NCBI RefSeq assembly: GCF_002858765.1
Contig: NZ_PJRP01000003.1
Span: forward strand, 124,001 to 188,000
Origin: Cupriavidus pauculus
GTDB lineage: Bacteria > Pseudomonadota > Gammaproteobacteria > Burkholderiales > Burkholderiaceae
Length of the DNA: 64,000 nt
Direction: 5' to 3'
The position numbers and the translations under genes are program-made. The notes below the pieces were generated by a model that was not told where the DNA came from, did no database searches, and saw nothing but the letters and a program-made list of their open reading frames with translations. Within the stretch, counting starts at the first letter, position 1; the number at the start of each line of letters is the position of its first letter. This document shows, piece after piece, positions 62,853 through 64,000 of this stretch.

Positions 62853-64000
62853 ATGCCGACCGACTACGACACCGGGCTGGGCCGCAACGCCGCCAATTTC
62901 GTGCCGCTGACCCCGCTCGACTTCATTGCCCGCGCGGCCGAGGTCTACGGTCAGCGCCTGGCCATCGTGCATGGCCCGGTGCGCCAGAACTGGCGCGACA
63001 CCTATGCGCGCTGCCGCCGGCTGGCCAGTGCCCTGGCGCGCGCCGGGATCGGCAAAGGTGACACCGTCGCCGTGCTGCTGCCCAACACGCCGGCCATGAT
63101 CGAGGCGCATTTCGGCGTGCCGATGTCCGGCGCGGTGCTCAACGCCCTGAACATCCGCCTGGACGCCGCCAACCTGGTCTTCATGCTGCGCCATGGCGAA
63201 GCGCGCGTGCTGCTGGCCGATACCGAGTTTGCCGACGTGGCGCGCCAGCTTGCGCGCGAGGTGCAGGGGCTCAAGGTCATCGCCGTCCATGACGTGCTCG
63301 GCCCCGAACCCGACGCACCGTTTGGCGACACCGACTACGAGCGCTTCCTGGCCGGCGGCGACCCCGACTACGACTGGCAGATGCCCACCGACGAATGGGA
63401 TGCCATCGCGCTGAACTACACGTCCGGCACCACGGGCGACCCCAAGGGCGTGGTCTACCACCACCGTGGCGCGGCCATGAACGCGGTGTCCAACATCCTG
63501 GAATGGGACATGGCCAAGCATCCGGTCTACCTGTGGACGCTGCCGCTGTTCCACTGCAACGGCTGGTGCTTTGCGTGGACGGTGGCCGCGCGCGCCGGCG
63601 TCAACGTCTGCCTGCGCAAGTTCGATCCGAAGCAGGTTTTCGACCTGATGCGCGACGAAGGCGTGACCCACTACTGTGCCGCGCCCATCGTCCACACCGC
63701 GCTGGTCAGCGCTCCGGCCACGTGGCGAGAAGGCCTGTGCGGGCCGGTGCGCGGCATGGTAGCGGGCGCCCCGCCGCCGGCCGCCGTGCTGGCGCAGATG
63801 GAGCAGATGGGCTTCGAGCTGTCGCATGTCTATGGCCTGACCGAGGTGTACGGCCCCGCCGCGGCCTGCGCGGAGCAGGACGACTGGCGCACCGTGTCGA
63901 TGGAAGAACGCGCCGTGCTGAAGGCCCGCCAGGGCGTGCGCTACCACCTGCAGGCGGGCGTGGCCGTGCTGGACCCCGACACGATGCAGCCGGTGCCGCG
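62853..64000 (+). CDS. AMP-dependent acyl-CoA synthetase, N-terminal part
   Basis: The first 382 codons of a gene that continues beyond the window. The ATP/AMP signature YTSGTTGDPKGVVYHHRG lies near residue 190 and the substrate-pocket GLTEVYG near 330. These enzymes activate carboxylic acids to acyl-CoA through an acyl-adenylate in the cytoplasm; full-length members have about 540 residues, so roughly 160 are missing. GGAGAC precedes the ATG. Pattern and divergence from a Crp/Fnr gene suggest a medium- or short-chain fatty acid ligase, but the acid cannot be named. Confidence 0.9.
   Translation, partial: MPTDYDTGLGRNAANFVPLTPLDFIARAAEVYGQRLAIVHGPVRQNWRDTYARCRRLASALARAGIGKGDTVAVLLPNTPAMIEAHFGVPMSGAVLNALNIRLDAANLVFMLRHGEARVLLADTEFADVARQLAREVQGLKVIAVHDVLGPEPDAPFGDTDYERFLAGGDPDYDWQMPTDEWDAIALNYTSGTTGDPKGVVYHHRGAAMNAVSNILEWDMAKHPVYLWTLPLFHCNGWCFAWTVAARAGVNVCLRKFDPKQVFDLMRDEGVTHYCAAPIVHTALVSAPATWREGLCGPVRGMVAGAPPPAAVLAQMEQMGFELSHVYGLTEVYGPAAACAEQDDWRTVSMEERAVLKARQGVRYHLQAGVAVLDPDTMQPVP

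Overview
This is a 64 kb stretch of very GC-rich, tightly packed bacterial chromosome. Gene content points to a betaproteobacterium of the Burkholderiaceae, most likely Cupriavidus or a close Ralstonia relative. The signs are five Bug/TctC-type solute receptors, many LysR regulators divergent from catabolic operons, a Burkholderiales-type porin, a FetAB exporter pair, and the treZ-treY pair. I saw no rRNA, tRNA, CRISPR array, insertion sequence or prophage. The window opens inside treZ and closes inside an acyl-CoA synthetase gene.

Layout. 1-3.9 kb: end of treZ, treY (trehalose from maltodextrin) and a convergent surE. 4.0-6.0 kb: an MFS exporter and an HxlR regulator that share a 19-bp operator present three times. 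6.0-7.7 kb: an unrecognised small gene and a di-haem cytochrome c peroxidase broken by two frameshifts. 7.9-17.8 kb: a divergent LysR gene and a seven-gene run: thiol-dioxygenase-like cupin, four-domain rhodanese, Bug receptor, Cys/Met-type PLP enzyme, zinc deacylase, Bug receptor, BisC-type molybdoenzyme. I read this run as an undescribed organosulfur catabolic system, the most interesting locus here. 18.0-20.1 kb: a LytS/LytR-type two-component pair with a separate 2TM protein resembling the kinase membrane domain.

20.3-25.6 kb: an L-rhamnonate operon (rhmD, transporter, SDR dehydrogenase, FAH-type hydrolase) with a divergent LysR. 25.7-34.7 kb: LysR plus a DadA-like oxidase, divergent from Bug receptor, UxaA/GarD-type dehydratase, aldehyde dehydrogenase, HpaI-type aldolase and FAD-linked 2-hydroxyacid dehydrogenase, a coherent sugar-acid route. 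34.6-37.7 kb: EamA transporter, CsbD-like stress protein, fetAB. 38.0-41.4 kb: a frameshifted porin, an enoyl-CoA hydratase and an exported M20 peptidase. A 13-bp tandem repeat follows at 41.4 kb.

41.5-45.4 kb: LLM monooxygenase, flavin reductase and MFS operon with a divergent XRE-cupin regulator. 45.4-50.0 kb: a GntR regulator and an operon of Bug receptor, aconitase-type large and small subunits and a PEP-mutase/isocitrate-lyase-family lyase, resembling a 2,3-dimethylmalate-type hydratase-lyase pathway. 50.3-54.4 kb: MFS, LysR, an SDR lacking the usual active-site lysine, and a Bug receptor. 54.6-64 kb: ilvD with a strong terminator, Lrp/AsnC regulator, EamA transporters, a serine hydrolase, two small unrecognised proteins, a HAD phosphatase, and a Crp/Fnr regulator divergent from the acyl-CoA synthetase with a Crp-like palindrome between them.

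Overall this is an accessory-catabolism region: transporter or receptor, enzymes and local regulator repeat as modules for uptake and breakdown of small organic acids and sulfur or nitrogen organics. All functions are read from sequence motifs and context, not measured.
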